Under the pieces are notes generated by a model, which saw only the letters and a list, made by a program, of their open reading frames with translations, was not told the origin of the DNA and did no database searches. A stretch of DNA of 64,000 nucleotides. It comes from Sipunculus nudus. Lineage: Eukaryota > Annelida > Sipuncula > Golfingiida > Sipunculidae. The position numbers were made by a program, and so were the translations under genes. Shown here one piece after another: positions 11,060 to 22,905 of the stretch (the stretch's first letter is position 1; every line of letters begins with the position of its first letter). Location of the stretch: the NCBI GenBank assembly GCA_026874595.1, contig CM049308.1:42541327-42605326 (forward strand), given 5' to 3'.

Positions 11060-14000
11060 TAGCTCAGCTGACTATAAGTCATCTGAGCTATAGTCGTGGT
11101 CCATTGTCCGTCGTCCGTCCGTCTGTCCGTCCGTCCGTCCGTCCGTCCGTCCGTCCGTCCGTCCGTCCGTAGATGTGGCACGTTTTGAAACCGTAAGACC
11201 TAGGAATCCAAAATTCAGCATAATGTTAGATGTCCCCAAGATCTCCTACCAAGCCGAAAACTGGGTCTTTGCGACTTCGTTCCTTTGAGAAATTAAGGAA
11301 AAACCTCAATTTTTTATTAAAATCCTATTTTCACACTTTAGGACTGCCTAATATCAAAACCACTCATCTGTTTTTCCTCATATTTACCATAAATAATCCT
11401 CTATATGGTTCCTATGTACATGCCAGAAATTGGGTCTGTATTATATAATTTAAAAAAGTTATGGGCCCAAACATAATGCATTTTGTAAATAATCAGGAAT
11501 AAATTTGATCACTTAACACAAAACTTGTTAAAGCTAAGCACTTTTTTTCCAGTAATATAACTTTTATTAATCAAAATTAAATTGTATACCCAAAATTTGA
11601 TCAAAATCTTTTAAATTTTTTGAAATATTAGCAAAAATAAAAAATTGGTACCTTAAACTTTGCCCAACTTTGACCATGGCACGTTTTTTTCCTGTAACTG
11701 CTGTGGATTTAATTTTCAAAGCATGTTTTTGTTAGCATTTCAACTGTTAACATTTAAAATTTGAAACCAGTTGATCAAAAACTGTAGATTTTATTCAAGT
11801 TTTCAAGCACCATGTCACATATTGTTTACATCAACCTAGTGTTATGCAGTTTGCTAGAGCTCAGCTCCCCAGCTTCAGCTCTAAGTTCCTTAAATTAGGC
11901 ATACAGTAAGATGTCTCCAAAATCCCCTACCATGCCAAGAATTTGGTCACCAGAACTTAATTCCTTCGAGATATTAATGAAAAACTTCATTTTTTCATTA
12001 AAAACCCTTTGTTACACTTCAGGACTGCCTAGTATCAAAACCACTGATCTGACTTTGATCATATATAATATACATATTTTTCTATACATTCGCTATGCAC
12101 ATGCCAGAAATGATGTCAGTATTGCGTAATTGTTTTAAGTTATGTGCCCAAACAAAATTGACTTTGTAAAAAATCAGGAAAAATATTTACTCAGGTTTCA
12201 TGAAAATTATTGAAGCTAGAGAATTTTTTTTAAGTATATAACTTTGTTTAATTAAGATTCAATTGTATACCCAAAATTAGATCTGTATTTTGTAAATTTT
12301 ATAAGTTATTAGCATAAACATAAAATCAGTACCTGAAATTTTACCCAACTTTGACCATGGCACATTTTTTCCCTGTGAGTACTGTTGATTTAATTTTCTC
12401 AGAATGTAAACATAAGTATTTAATGTGTTTAAATCTGAAATTTGAAACTAAAAGGTTGAAAATTAGGCTAGTTATTGAATTTTATCTTGAGGGTCTATTG
12501 TAGTCACTTGCTTTGTTCCAGATGCAGGTAGGCCACTCCAGGTCACTGGAAGTCAGCTATGCCAGGGTTCCTGATTTGTTTCAGTCACTGGGGGAGATCC
12601 CCTGCTGTGACAGGTGTACAATTGTTCTCATATCACACCCCCTCCCCCCCCTCCCCCCCCCATGAATTTATAAATATAGTTTGTATGCATGATGTGGTGT
12701 TACATGACAAGATTGAGATTTATGATGATGCAATTTAGAATTATGAATCAACGTTTATATTCAGAAATATATGTTATATTGGAAATGTATACAAATTAAA
12801 CTTAAAATAAAAAATGAGGATCTAATACAAACATGTGTTCATTATTTTTGAGCCTCAGCAGAATTGGAGATCAGGCTTTGTTTGCCCTGAATGTTTATGC
12901 AAAAGTGTTGTTAATCCCATCTCTTCCCCCCCCCCCCCGGCTGTCATTGATCCTTAGCACCTCACCGTCACTTGTGCACTGGGACATTAGTTATTATTGC
13001 AAATGTGTACAATTTTTTCAATTTGAAAGATAATTGGATTAGAAAAAATTAAGATCTAATATTGAAACATATTCTTGCCCCAGGAGAATGGAACATAAAG
13101 TGATCAGCTCTTGTCTGTCCATCATCTCTCAATTATCATTAAATATATATACTAATTATGAAATTTTTCCTTTAAGCACTGTTGAAATAACTTTCATATG
13201 CTGTATGTGTATGGATTTAAGCCATTAAAGTCTGAAATTTGAAAGCAACTTATGTATTCAGATGTGTAATATTGCAGATGAAAAAATTTAAAATATTAAA
13301 ATATATTATCAGCTTTGTTTGTCTAACAGTCTGTCTGTCCTTTTTTAAATATTATGTAATTGTGAATGGACTATTTAATCCTGTAAGTATTGTTGAATTA
13401 AGTGGAAATCCTATATGTATATACACTGTTAATACAGAGATGTTGTAACTCCCATCATTCCAGCCCTCCCCCCCCCCCCCCCCAAACACCACCACCAGGT
13501 CCTTGCATCTGGGGACTGGAGATATCAGTTATATTTCAACTGTATACATTTTATAAAATAAAAATACATATATTTAATAATATATATTATGTAAAATAGA
13601 TCCAATTGAGCAAATGTGTAAACTACTGAACTGTCAACAAACTATCAAAAAGCCAGCCAATGATCATGGTAATAATAAACATCTTATGTTCACAAACTTC
13701 TCACATGCTTCAATTTTGACATTAGAGAATGCATGGTTTGGTCACAAAATATTATTTGCAACAATTTCTCACTCATCAATACAAACCAATCATGTCAACC
13801 AGCCATGGCATATATTTTCATCTTAGAGTTAGACTTGATCTCCATTATTATTTTAGATTTTTACCTTCAAGGCCAACTTCAGCTGAGCACAGTGACCCAT
13901 ATTTATAGCACCATGTCTTGAATGTTTACATTAAGTCATTGGTTAACAGTGTTCCAGGCTGTTACATAACACCTTCACTCCTTGCCTACTGCTTCTGTGA

Positions 14001-15621
14001 TTGTCTGGGTCAGGCTGGGTCAGGCAGTAATTACCAGAGAGCCTTTCTCCTCTCTCTTTCCCTTTCTCTCTTTCTAGCTCTCTTTCTCTCTCTCTCTCTT
14101 TCTCTCTCTCTCATCCCTGTGCCTCCCTTCCTCCCTCCACCCCATTATGTTGACAGGTACTATAAACCTAATTTATTAGATATATATGTTGATGCAATTA
14201 AGAAATGTGAATCAACTGAAATATTCACATATATATGTTATACTCTAAATGTATAGTTACATTTTCATACCTGGAAAAAAATGATGTTATAAAAAAGGGA
14301 ATTTATGTAAAAATTGTTCATAATTTCCTGGCTCAGAAGAATGGGAATTAAAATTATTTGCTTTGTTTCTCTAGCTTTCTTGCCTGTTTTAAATATTTAA
14401 TAATTATGAATAAACTTTTTTTTCCTGAAAGCTCTGATTAATTAAATTTCATATCCTGTACATATATGCAAGGGTATTGTAACTCCCACCATCCCCTTCC
14501 CCCACCCCACTAAGTCCTTGCTCCTTCGCACTGTCAACAATAGTGCTATTGCTATAGCATAAAATTTAATTATTTGAAGAAAATATATACAGAGAGACAG
14601 AGGCGTTGTAACTCCCATCGTAACCCCCCCCCCCTCAAGTCCTTCCGCCTGTGGAGTGGGGATTTTATAGCAACTGTATACATATCATAAAATAGAAAAA
14701 ACAGTTTAATTAAAGTTTAAATTAAAAAAATTGGATCTCATTAAACAAATGTGTAAAATGTTGAACTGTCAACAGCCTGTCAAAAAGGTATCCAATGAAA
14801 GCGCAAGGTCAGATCTTAAAATATTATTTGCAACAATTTCTTCAATCATATCAACCAACCATAGCCTAGATTACCTCTTTCTCTCAGACTTTATCTACAT
14901 TTCATAATATTTTAGATTTTAACCTTCCAGGTGTTTAAGTACTGTTGAATGCTCCCTCCCTCTCTCTCTATCTCCTTTTTTCTCTACATCCAACCCTCCT
15001 TGCTGCCCACACTGTTTCCTTCTCCGAACCCCATCCCAATGTCAGCCTCAGTAAACGAGAACAAGTTGAATCAGATATATTCATATTTTTATATATTGTA
15101 TAACTGTTGGTTGCCTATGTACGTGCCAGAAATTATGTCAATATTGTGTAATATGTAGATGTGGTGGGCATCAATATAATGTACCTTGTCAAGACCTAAG
15201 AGATATCATGTCATACAGTCACAATTCATAAATCCACTCTTCAGCATAGTTAATAATAACATTATATATGTCAAATTGAAATCTTGCGGACTTCTATACA
15301 CTATAGATCCTTCAACAAATAGCCTTATCATCATTCTACCACTGCTTAGTGTACTGTCATTGCATTCATATTTGCTCAAATATATTGCTATTTTCAACAG
15401 CTCCCAAATAAATAAAAATAAACCACTATATTTACTCCATATTAATCCATCAGTCAGGTAATTTCATACATGATTTACTCGCATATTACATTATATTCCT
15501 TTATAATAGCCTAATGATCCATGATATTCATAAGGTTTGTCAACTAAATATAGTATCACAATGGTGATACATTTATAGTTCAATCATGATCAGCTGAGCG
15601 CCGTGACCCATAGGTCCCTTG
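11060..15621 (+). mobile_element. Family A element, longest copy (~4.6 kb)
   Basis: The head hairpin begins at 11060, followed by about 68 bp of GTCC repeats (11104-11172). Two homologous halves begin at about 11190 and 11885. The rest is a pyrimidine- and C-rich 3' half with several partly repeated modules (CACAGTGACCCAT near 13895, CTCTCT runs at 14040-14112). The 3' end CAGCTGAGCGCCGTGACCCA ... CCTTG lies at 15621. It is longer than copy 1 because the 3' half modules are duplicated. Open frames up to 112 residues are low-complexity and not genes. Confidence 0.7.
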
Positions 15622-16340
15622 TTTTTAATTGTGTAAGAACAGGTTGGGTTCATTGATTTTTGGTAGAGTGTTAGAAAGCTTAAGTGTCTTGAGGCCATTA
15701 GTAAGCCTATTTAAAATTAAGGACTGCAATAGTCTTCTTCTGCAAAACTATTGTTTCAATTTATGTACAATTGGACAAATATTATTTTTAGGTGGCCTTT
15801 GTTCAAGTTTACAAAAATAATTTTTGGCACAGTTATTAGACCTTTAAAAATGAAAGGACTGTATCTTTTATTATTCTAAAAATCTTTATAAAAATCATAT
15901 GAATACATCAGCCTGAAAAAAATGACTAACATGACTCATATTTGAAATTTTGTTTTTTTTTATGGAGCCACCTACATTGATCTGTATTTTGCAGGCAAAA
16001 ACCTCTTAATTCAAGCCTCATATAGTATACAAAATGTATAAGAATATCTTGGAATTGTTGATTTTTGGTAGAGTCATAGAAACCTGAAGTTGGTCTTGTC
16101 ACCATTAGTAAGCCTATTTCAAAAAAAGGGCAGCAATAGTCTTCTTCTGCAAAACTGTTGTTTCAACTTCTGTAACATTGTACAAAAATGATTTTTAGGA
16201 GGCCTTTGTTCAGGTTTACTTAATTATTTTTCGCTGAATTTTCAGACCTTTAACATTGAAAGGACTGCGTCTTTTATTATTCTAAACACATTGATAAAAA
16301 AATCTTATGAATATGTCAGCTTGAAAAATGTATTGTAGCC
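15622..16340 (+). repeat. Two copies of a ~407-bp repeat
   Basis: TTTTTGGTAGAGTGTTAGAA at about 15657 and TTTTTGGTAGAGTCATAGAA at about 16063 start two similar blocks. Each goes on to CATTAGTAAGCCTATTT, CAATAGTCTTCTTCTGCAAA and TCTTTTATTATTCTAAA. The first block also contains an insertion-like GAGCCACCTACATTGATCTG. No gene is seen. 16340-16650 is unremarkable except for short repeats of GGCAGACTACCA. Confidence 0.6.
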
Positions 16341-16649
16341 ATAGTCTTTCAGTTTGTGTTAACAGATTTACCAACAGGCAAAGATTGTGTTTGTATCTAT
16401 AAATAGTTTGGCAGACTACCAGCTATTTCAGATTTGGCAACAGGCCAAGGGCAGTCTGGATCTACTTATAGCTTTGGCAGACTGCCAACTGTATCAGATT
16501 AGGAAATAGGTCAAGAATTCACTCAGTGCAGCCAGGTGCAGGTCAGCAGTTTATTCAGTGCAGTAGCTGCAGGTAGCAATTTGTTCCAGTTCACTCAGGT
16601 CAACTGCCTGCCTCATCTGAGCTTGGTAAGCCCAGTGCACCTGGCTTAA

Positions 16650-17280
16650 GAGAAGTTTGATGTATTGGCCTGACTTTTTGACTCGTCCATGCCATTTTGA
16701 TGGCTTTCTCATACACAAGACTGGTGTTGCCACCTACAATGATTTTTGCCTAGTGTATGTCCCTGCTTATTTCTCTGCTTACCCTGGAATTGTGAATATC
16801 TTGAATAGCTTCATTATTACAAGACTGGTGGTGCCACCTGCCAAAATGTTTGCAGTGTATTTCACTGCTTATTTCTCAGGAATTTGACATATCAGCTAGA
16901 AATATGGCATATTTATACAACTCGGATAGCTTTGTCATATACAAGACTTGTTGTGCCACCTTTGTTTTGGGTTTCATACATCTGTGCATATAGCTCATGA
17001 GAGGTTTAAAGTATCTGCCTGAAATTTACATGTCCATACATCTTTGATGACCTTCTCATATGCAAGACTGGTGGCAGCACCTATAACCATTTTTCTGTTG
17101 TGTACATCTATGCCAGTATTTCAGGAGTGACGTCTTCAGGAGTGATGCTTGAACTTGAGTTTAAAATGTTTAATACTTCTATTGTACATTGTACATGTCA
17201 GCTAATCTCCACTTTCTTCCTTATTCTATCATTGACAGGTGTTCATACATTCCCATGGTTATTTTATGCACATATTACTG
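16650..17280 (+). repeat. Family F-like interior units
   Basis: Successive diverged units of about 120-150 bp share CAAGACTGGTGGTGCCACCT, CTCATATGCAAGACTGGTGG and 'TTTCAGGAGTGA'. They resemble the interior of the family F copy at 18314. There is no head or tail here, so this is a fragment. Confidence 0.5.
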
Positions 17281-17442
17281 TCACATTGCTGAAATAATGA
17301 TGCTTCTAGAAATATTTGATCATTTGAGACTCAAGCATCTTTGATATAGTCCATAAAAGTGCACAGTAATTGTTCAGCTAATGTATACTTAATATGTGAT
17401 TATTGCCAGATAGCGGGGCCATTTCCTTTCAGCCTTTAAAAA

Positions 17443-17505
<63 letters not shown>

Positions 17506-18044
17506 ATTTTGTTACAGATAGACTTAAAGTAGACCGAACTGTCTCACTAGTGAAGCTTGCTTTGCTAGAGAAGCGTTTGGTAAGCCAGCCTTTGTGGCAC
17601 GCCGACATGGGTTCGAATCGGGGATCGGCCCAATGTTTTCCCCTGATTAATTTGTCATTGTATCAAAGTTGGTGCTCATCCGGGATATTGGTACACTTTG
17701 TGGCCCAAGGAATAAGCTCACCAAAGTGACTCCTGGGATAATTAGTCTTGTTCTGATAGCAGAACGCTCTAAAGAGGGCGTGTGTTACGGGTGACATGAA
17801 AGCAGACCTGTCTCGCTAGGGAAGCGGATGGTATGCTGGACATTGTGTGCCTCCGACATGGGTTCGAAACCAGGACTGGCCCAGTGTTATCCCCTAATTA
17901 ATTTGTCTTTGTAACAATATAACTATATATATATATAAATATATTTATAGGTATATATATATATATATATGTAAAATAAGTATATTTTTCATTTGCTAAA
18001 ATTTTCAAAAATTCAGCTGAGCGACATGACCCACAGGTCCCTTG
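17281..18044 (+). mobile_element. Family A element, 3' fragment, hosting a SINE-like pair
   Basis: The 5' part (ATGCTTCTAGAAATATTTGA ... CATAAAAGTGCACAGTA) matches 8600-8680 of copy 2. The 3' end ATTCAGCTGAGCGACATGAC ... CCTTG is at 18044. Between them lie (TA)n runs at about 17442-17508 and 17925-17972 that bracket the tRNA-like pair. Confidence 0.6.
17522..17900 (+). mobile_element. tRNA-derived SINE-like dimer
   Basis: Two related modules begin about 280 bp apart (about 17530 and 17810). Each has CTGTCTC-CTAG-GAAGC, then CCGACATGGGTTCGAA with a tRNA B-box-like GGTTCGAATC or GGTTCGAAAC, then GGCCCA-TGTT-TCCCCT. They are flanked by (TA)n. B-box plus an upstream A-box-like segment suggests RNA polymerase III promoters, so a tRNA-derived SINE is likely. 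No cloverleaf was proven, and no intact tRNA gene is claimed. Confidence 0.45.
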
Positions 18045-18112
18045 TTTAATTTATTAAATTTCTCCTCTATCACCCACCTACTATAAATATTGTATGCAAC
18101 CCCAAATATTTT

Positions 18113-18313
18113 TAGTTCAGCCTACTATAAGTCATCTGAGCTATAGTCGTGGTCCATTATCCGTCCGTCCGTAGATGTGGCACATTTTGAAACCGTAACC
18201 TAGGAATCCAAAATTAGGCATAGTGTTAGATGACCCCAAGATCTCCTACCAAGCCAAAAACTGGGTCTTTGTGACTTTGTTCCTTTGAGAAATAAAGGAG
18301 AAACCTCAATTTT
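18113..18313 (+). mobile_element. Family A head fragment
   Basis: A diverged head (TAGTTCAGCCTACTATAAGT then CATCTGAGCTATAG) is followed by CCGTCCGTC and the usual ATCTCCTACCAAGCC text. It stops at AACCTCAATTTT, where a family F element begins. The family A copy was therefore interrupted or truncated by family F. Confidence 0.65.
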
Positions 18314-19594
18314 TAGCGAACCTGTGAGCTTATGCGATGGCTTGGCGTCTTCTGTCCGCCGCAATCCAGGGCTTTTCTGTCCACCGTCCATGGCTGTAAG
18401 TCAGAAACTGTTGGAGCTAGCAGCTCCAAATTACATGTCAGAATTAGTCGCATGTAAAACTTGGTGCCCTAGAGCTTATTATTGGGTATCTGCAATAATT
18501 TATATTTTATAGAGAAAAAGATTTGACAACATGCCATCTCAGGATTGGGACAAGGTATTGGTCCGAAAATTGGCATGTTCATCCATCTTGGAAAGTTTGC
18601 TCGTAAACCAGACAGGTCATGCCACCTACCTTTGTTTTTGTAAAAATAAATAAATGCCCTTTTCTCAGGAGTGATTCGCATCATTGGCCTGAAATTGTGC
18701 ATATACATAGATCTGGGACACCTCCCTCTTGTACTCGAGACTGATGGCGCCATCTGCAATTGTTTTCCCGTATCATCCATCCGTACACATGCTTTGGGTG
18801 AAATTGCTCATATCTCAGGATTGGGACAAGGTATTGGTCTGAAAATTGGCATGTTCATCCATCTTGGAAAGTTTACTTGTAAAGCAGACAGGTGGCACCA
18901 CTTAACTTTCAGTTTTTGTTAAATAAATTAATCCCCTCTTTTCAGGAGTATTTTGCAGTGTTGGCCTCAGGTGGTGCAACCTACGTGGCAGAAATCAATC
19001 TCATTCTATTTTCCCTTACCACTCAATCCATGCCTCACTTCACCTGTACAACCTGTATTTCGACGCATACATGAAGTCACTTTCAATTACCTGTATCTAG
19101 TTGTTTCATGCATCCGGCACATAGCCGAAGAGTGGTTTGTAGCCTGAATTGTTTATGCCCATACATCATCAATGGCTATTTTGTACACAAGACTGGTGGT
19201 GCCACTTACATTCATGTTTGTGTTGTGTGCACTTTTGCCAGTATTTCAGCAGTGACGTTTGTGTAATTAGTGCATGCACTCGGGTTCAAAATGTTCAGTG
19301 CTTGCATTGTACATATACAGGTCACACTCCTTCTTGAAAAGTATAACTGTGTAGCATGGAAGCATTATACCTGATGTATATCCCATTGCACAGGTTAGCA
19401 ATGTTGTGTTGTGTGCACCCATGCCAGTATTTCAGCAATGATGTTTATTTAATTGGTTCTTGTTCAAAATGTTAAGTAGTTGCATTGTTCATGTACATGT
19501 TACACATGTACTTGAAAAGTAATGGTCCAGCACTAAAGCATTATACCTGGTGTGTATCCCATTGCACAGGTTCACATTAGGCCTGTAGGCCTTG
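18314..19594 (+). mobile_element. Family F element, complete-looking copy
   Basis: The 5' end follows a T-tract: TAGCGAACCTGTGAGC, with subterminal GCGAACCTGTG at 18316-18326. The 3' end has CACAGGTTCAC at 19565-19575, the inverse with one mismatch. A palindromic hairpin AGGCC-TGTA-GGCCT and TTG before TTT follow at 19594. The interior has tandem units: the pair GATTGGGACAAGGTATTGGT at about 18543 and 18820, about 277 bp apart, and the pair near 19230 and 19430. No protein is encoded. Confidence 0.7.
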
Positions 19595-19775
19595 TTTAAT
19601 TTATATACAATTGTATAAAGGAGTTTTATCAATGAATTTATGAAACCTTGTATACTTATTATCTATTACCTTGAATTCATTAAAATATGACTGCTCAGAT
19701 AAAGTGTTCTGTTCTCAGAGTTATGATCAGTATATCACTATAATCTTTGAACAATTATAATAATTGCTGTTTTAG

Positions 19776-19850
19776 AGAACCTGTCGACATGAACTTTTTA
19801 CTCCTCCTGCACTGGGCAACCATGTGGATGAACAAAAAAGAAAGTTTCAG
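19776..19850 (+). CDS. POLE2: POLE2 exon, segment 3 of 6
   Basis: Acceptor GCTGTTTTAG ends at 19775 and donor GTATGG begins at 19851. The exon is exactly 25 codons in phase 0 on both sides: RTCRHELFTPPALGNHV then DEQKRKFQ. It aligns with RTHRHELFTPPVIGSH ... KFQ of vertebrate POLE2 (about residues 140-164). The HELFTPP core is a strongly conserved feature of the B subunit just before the OB fold. No disruption is seen. Confidence 0.93.
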
Positions 19851-20033
19851 GTATGGGTTTTTCTGCAGATTTGGTTCCCTTGACTGTTGGTCATCAGACT
19901 AGTAATCAGCCTTAGTCTTTGTTCCCTCCAGACATCCATTGACAGAGCATGTTCACGACACTTGTTTGAAAATGTTATTATACTTCCAACTGGTGGTGAA
20001 GATAGGGCTGACAATCAGCAGCTTTTTTACTTT

Positions 20034-20376
20034 TAGCTCAGCTGACTATAAGTCATCTATAAGCTCAGCTGACTACAAGTCATTAAGGAAAAAACTCAAT
20101 TGAAAACCCATCGTTACGCTTGAAGACTGCATCATTTCAAAACCACGGATCAGATATTGATCATATTTAATGTAACCATTCCTCAATATATTTCCTATGT
20201 GCTTACCAGAAATTTGGTCAGTAGTGTGTAATTTTTGAAGTTATATGCCCAAACATAATCCACTTGGCAAAACTCTGAAAATATATTTACTCACTAAACA
20301 TGATATTTTTAAGCTAGAAAGCTTATCTCAAGCATATAAGTATGTTTAACTTAGTTTTAATTATATACCAGCAAAA
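20034..20376 (+). mobile_element. Family A element, 5' part, interrupted by the LINE
   Basis: The head is imperfect and partly duplicated (TAGCTCAGCTGACTATAAGT, then CAGCTGACTACAAGTCATT). The usual interior follows. The text runs up to TTTTGTAAATATG and resumes after the LINE at 25994 (TAAAGTTATTAGCATAAA), matching an uninterrupted copy at about 12290-12320. Confidence 0.75.
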
Positions 20377-20389
20377 TTTTGTAAATATG
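20377..20389. repeat. LINE target site duplication, left copy
   Basis: TTTTGTAAATATG here is repeated exactly at 25981-25993, immediately beyond the other end of the LINE. A 13-bp duplication is typical of target-primed reverse transcription. Confidence 0.9.
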
Positions 20390-20780
20390 AATGAACGAAT
20401 AGAAATTTATTCTGAAATAAAAGGCCTCAGGCCCATGGTTCCACAAAGAGCATGTGTTAAGAATCATAAAAATTCAATAATAACAAAATGTAACTGCATA
20501 ACATGAACTAACAAAACATGCATTAAAACACAATCTTGTATGAAAATGTAACTATAAAAAACCCATGTTTGCAATATCTAAACACAAGCAGAAATTTTAT
20601 AATCACATGTTTCACTTCATTTAGAGGTCATGAATAATAACAATAATAATACCAATTATAATAATAATAATAATAAATAAGTGAACATATAAAACAAACA
20701 GTAGTACAATGCATATATGGAAAACAGTTTATCTATTTCTTAATTGGCAGATGAATAAGTAAGTGAAATAAATAGATTAC

Positions 20781-22905
20781 TTAGATGATAGCTTTCAATT
20801 CATCAGCTCTCCTAATAAAGGCATAGTGTACATAGGTTGCTAATTGTTTTATTGTATGGGCATTATTATCTGCCATCAGAGATGTAAATGTACTTAAATC
20901 ATCAATATACCTGATTCTCAAGTCTGTATACAATGGGCATTTCATGATAAAATGATGCTCATCTTCCACAACAGCTTCCCCATATCTTAAACAATATTTA
21001 CAAAACCTTTCATCCCATGGAGTATTACTATGCCTTCCTTTTTCTACTTCTAAATTATGTGATGAACATCTTAGTCTTGAAAGACTTTTCCTATAGTTAA
21101 CATTCTGTAGAACTGTTAAATATTTTTCAGTGCTTAAAGTTAATTTAAAAGTTGAGTATGTGTTTAATCGACGATTTTTAGATATACTACTCGTCCAATC
21201 CTGCAATAAAGAATCATTTAATCTCTGTTTCAATACTGAGATAAATAATTTAACATCCCCTACATCTTGTTCAATCCAAACATAGCCAAATCCTTGCGAA
21301 AATAATATTTTCTTTATATTAGTTACCCAGTTCTGTTTTCCTGCTTCATCTAAGCGATATAATTTATTATACAATTGCTTTGGTAATCTATTATTTGTCA
21401 TATTTATCAATTTAGTCCAATAAGTTATAGCTCTTATTATATAATGAATCTTCAAGGGCAACCGCCCACATTCTCCTAGTACTGCAGCAACTGGTGTATT
21501 CATATTAACCTGGAGAATATATTTACAGAACTTGGTATGTACACTTTCAATATTGTCACATGTTTCAAAACCCCATAGTTCACTACCATAGCACAGAATT
21601 GGAAGGACCATCATATCAAAAAGAAAGAAGGATTTACAAATAGACAGTTGCTTGTATTTTGAGATAAATTGTTTGATTATTATTAAAGCTTTGTTTGCTT
21701 GACAAATTAGATTCTGCTTCATTTTGGACCAATTTAGTAAACTTGTAAATGTGCCTCCCAGGTATTTATAATTATTGACAACTTCTAAGCGTTTACCTTT
21801 ATAAAACCATTTTTCATATTTTCTCAAAGTTCCCCCATTTCTAAACACAACTATTTTAGTTTTTTCGACATTGACTTTCATTCTATAATTATAACAAAAT
21901 ACTTCTAATTTATTAATCTTGGATTGTAATCTGCCTGCTGTGTCTGCAAAGCAGACCACATCATCAGCAAACATCAGCATTGAAAGATAAGATGATTCTG
22001 GACCTATATTTATACTGTCTTCCTCAGAATGTATAGTAAAATAAAATTCGTTCATGAAAAAAGTTAAAAGTAAAGGACTGATCAGACATCCTTGTCTTGT
22101 GCCAACATTGCATTTAAAATAACTAGTTATTCCTTCATTTGTTAAGACACAAGACTGTAATTTCGAGTACATTGACTTGAGGATATTAAATATTTTTCCT
22201 CTAATGCCATATTTATGAAGTATATAGAATAATAAGTCATGTTGAATACAGTCAAACGCCTTGGAAAAATCTATAAAAATTGCATAAAATCGTCCTTTTT
22301 TCCTTGATAAGTATATTTCAACAAGTGCCATGAGGGTATACATATTATCAATTGTGCTATAATTTCTTCTATATCCAGCTTGCTCTTCTATGAATTTATT
22401 GTGTTTATCTGCCCAGGTAATTAATCTCTCGTTAAGAACTTTAGTAAATAATTTACCTATAGTATTTAAAAGTGAGATACCTCTATAATTATTTAGGTCT
22501 AAAGAAGAGCCCTTCTTGTGTAATGGGAACAAAATTGCTTTGGACCATTCAGTTGGGAAATGACCAGAAGTAAAAACTTCATTAAATATCTTTTCTAATA
22601 CCGGACTTAAAACTGCTATATTGTCTTTCAAAAGTTCTTCTGATATACCATCTGGTCCAGGTGTCTTGCCATTTTGCATAAGTTTTAACTGTTTTACTAA
22701 TTCTTCTTTGCTTATATCAAAATTCATTTCATCCTCCATATTTATATTGGAGACATCTTCATTAAACTGATAATTATTTATATGATTCTTAAATCCTGGA
22801 TTTACAGGGTTCATATTATCATTCAATAGTTTTTCAAAATAGATTAACCACTCCTCCCCAGAAATATTATTTTTAATCTGTGTCCTTTTTACAGATTTAA
22901 TCTTT
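20781..22905 (-). pseudogene. LINE ORF2, reverse transcriptase half (frameshifted from the endonuclease half)
   Basis: This frame encodes reverse transcriptase: NGKTPGPDGI (about residue 52 of the 681-residue open stretch ending at 20781), YRGISLLNTIGK, FIDFSKAFD (about 184), GTRQGCLISPLL (about 242) and the catalytic FADD (286-289). A thumb region with NNYKYLGG follows, and a C-terminal zinc motif near 613-640 (C-x2-C, then H-x4-C around FCKYC and HHFIMKC). It should be continuous with the endonuclease half, but the two lie in different frames and meet near 22890-22905. The break is a single-nucleotide-type shift. All visible catalytic residues are intact. It makes cDNA at the nicked target in trans-lesion-free copies of the element; here it is likely untranslated. 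Confidence 0.92.

Noticed and set aside
17403-17729. Open frame with an Ile-Tyr repeat
   Set aside because: It reads through a (TA)n microsatellite into the SINE-like pair. Not a gene.
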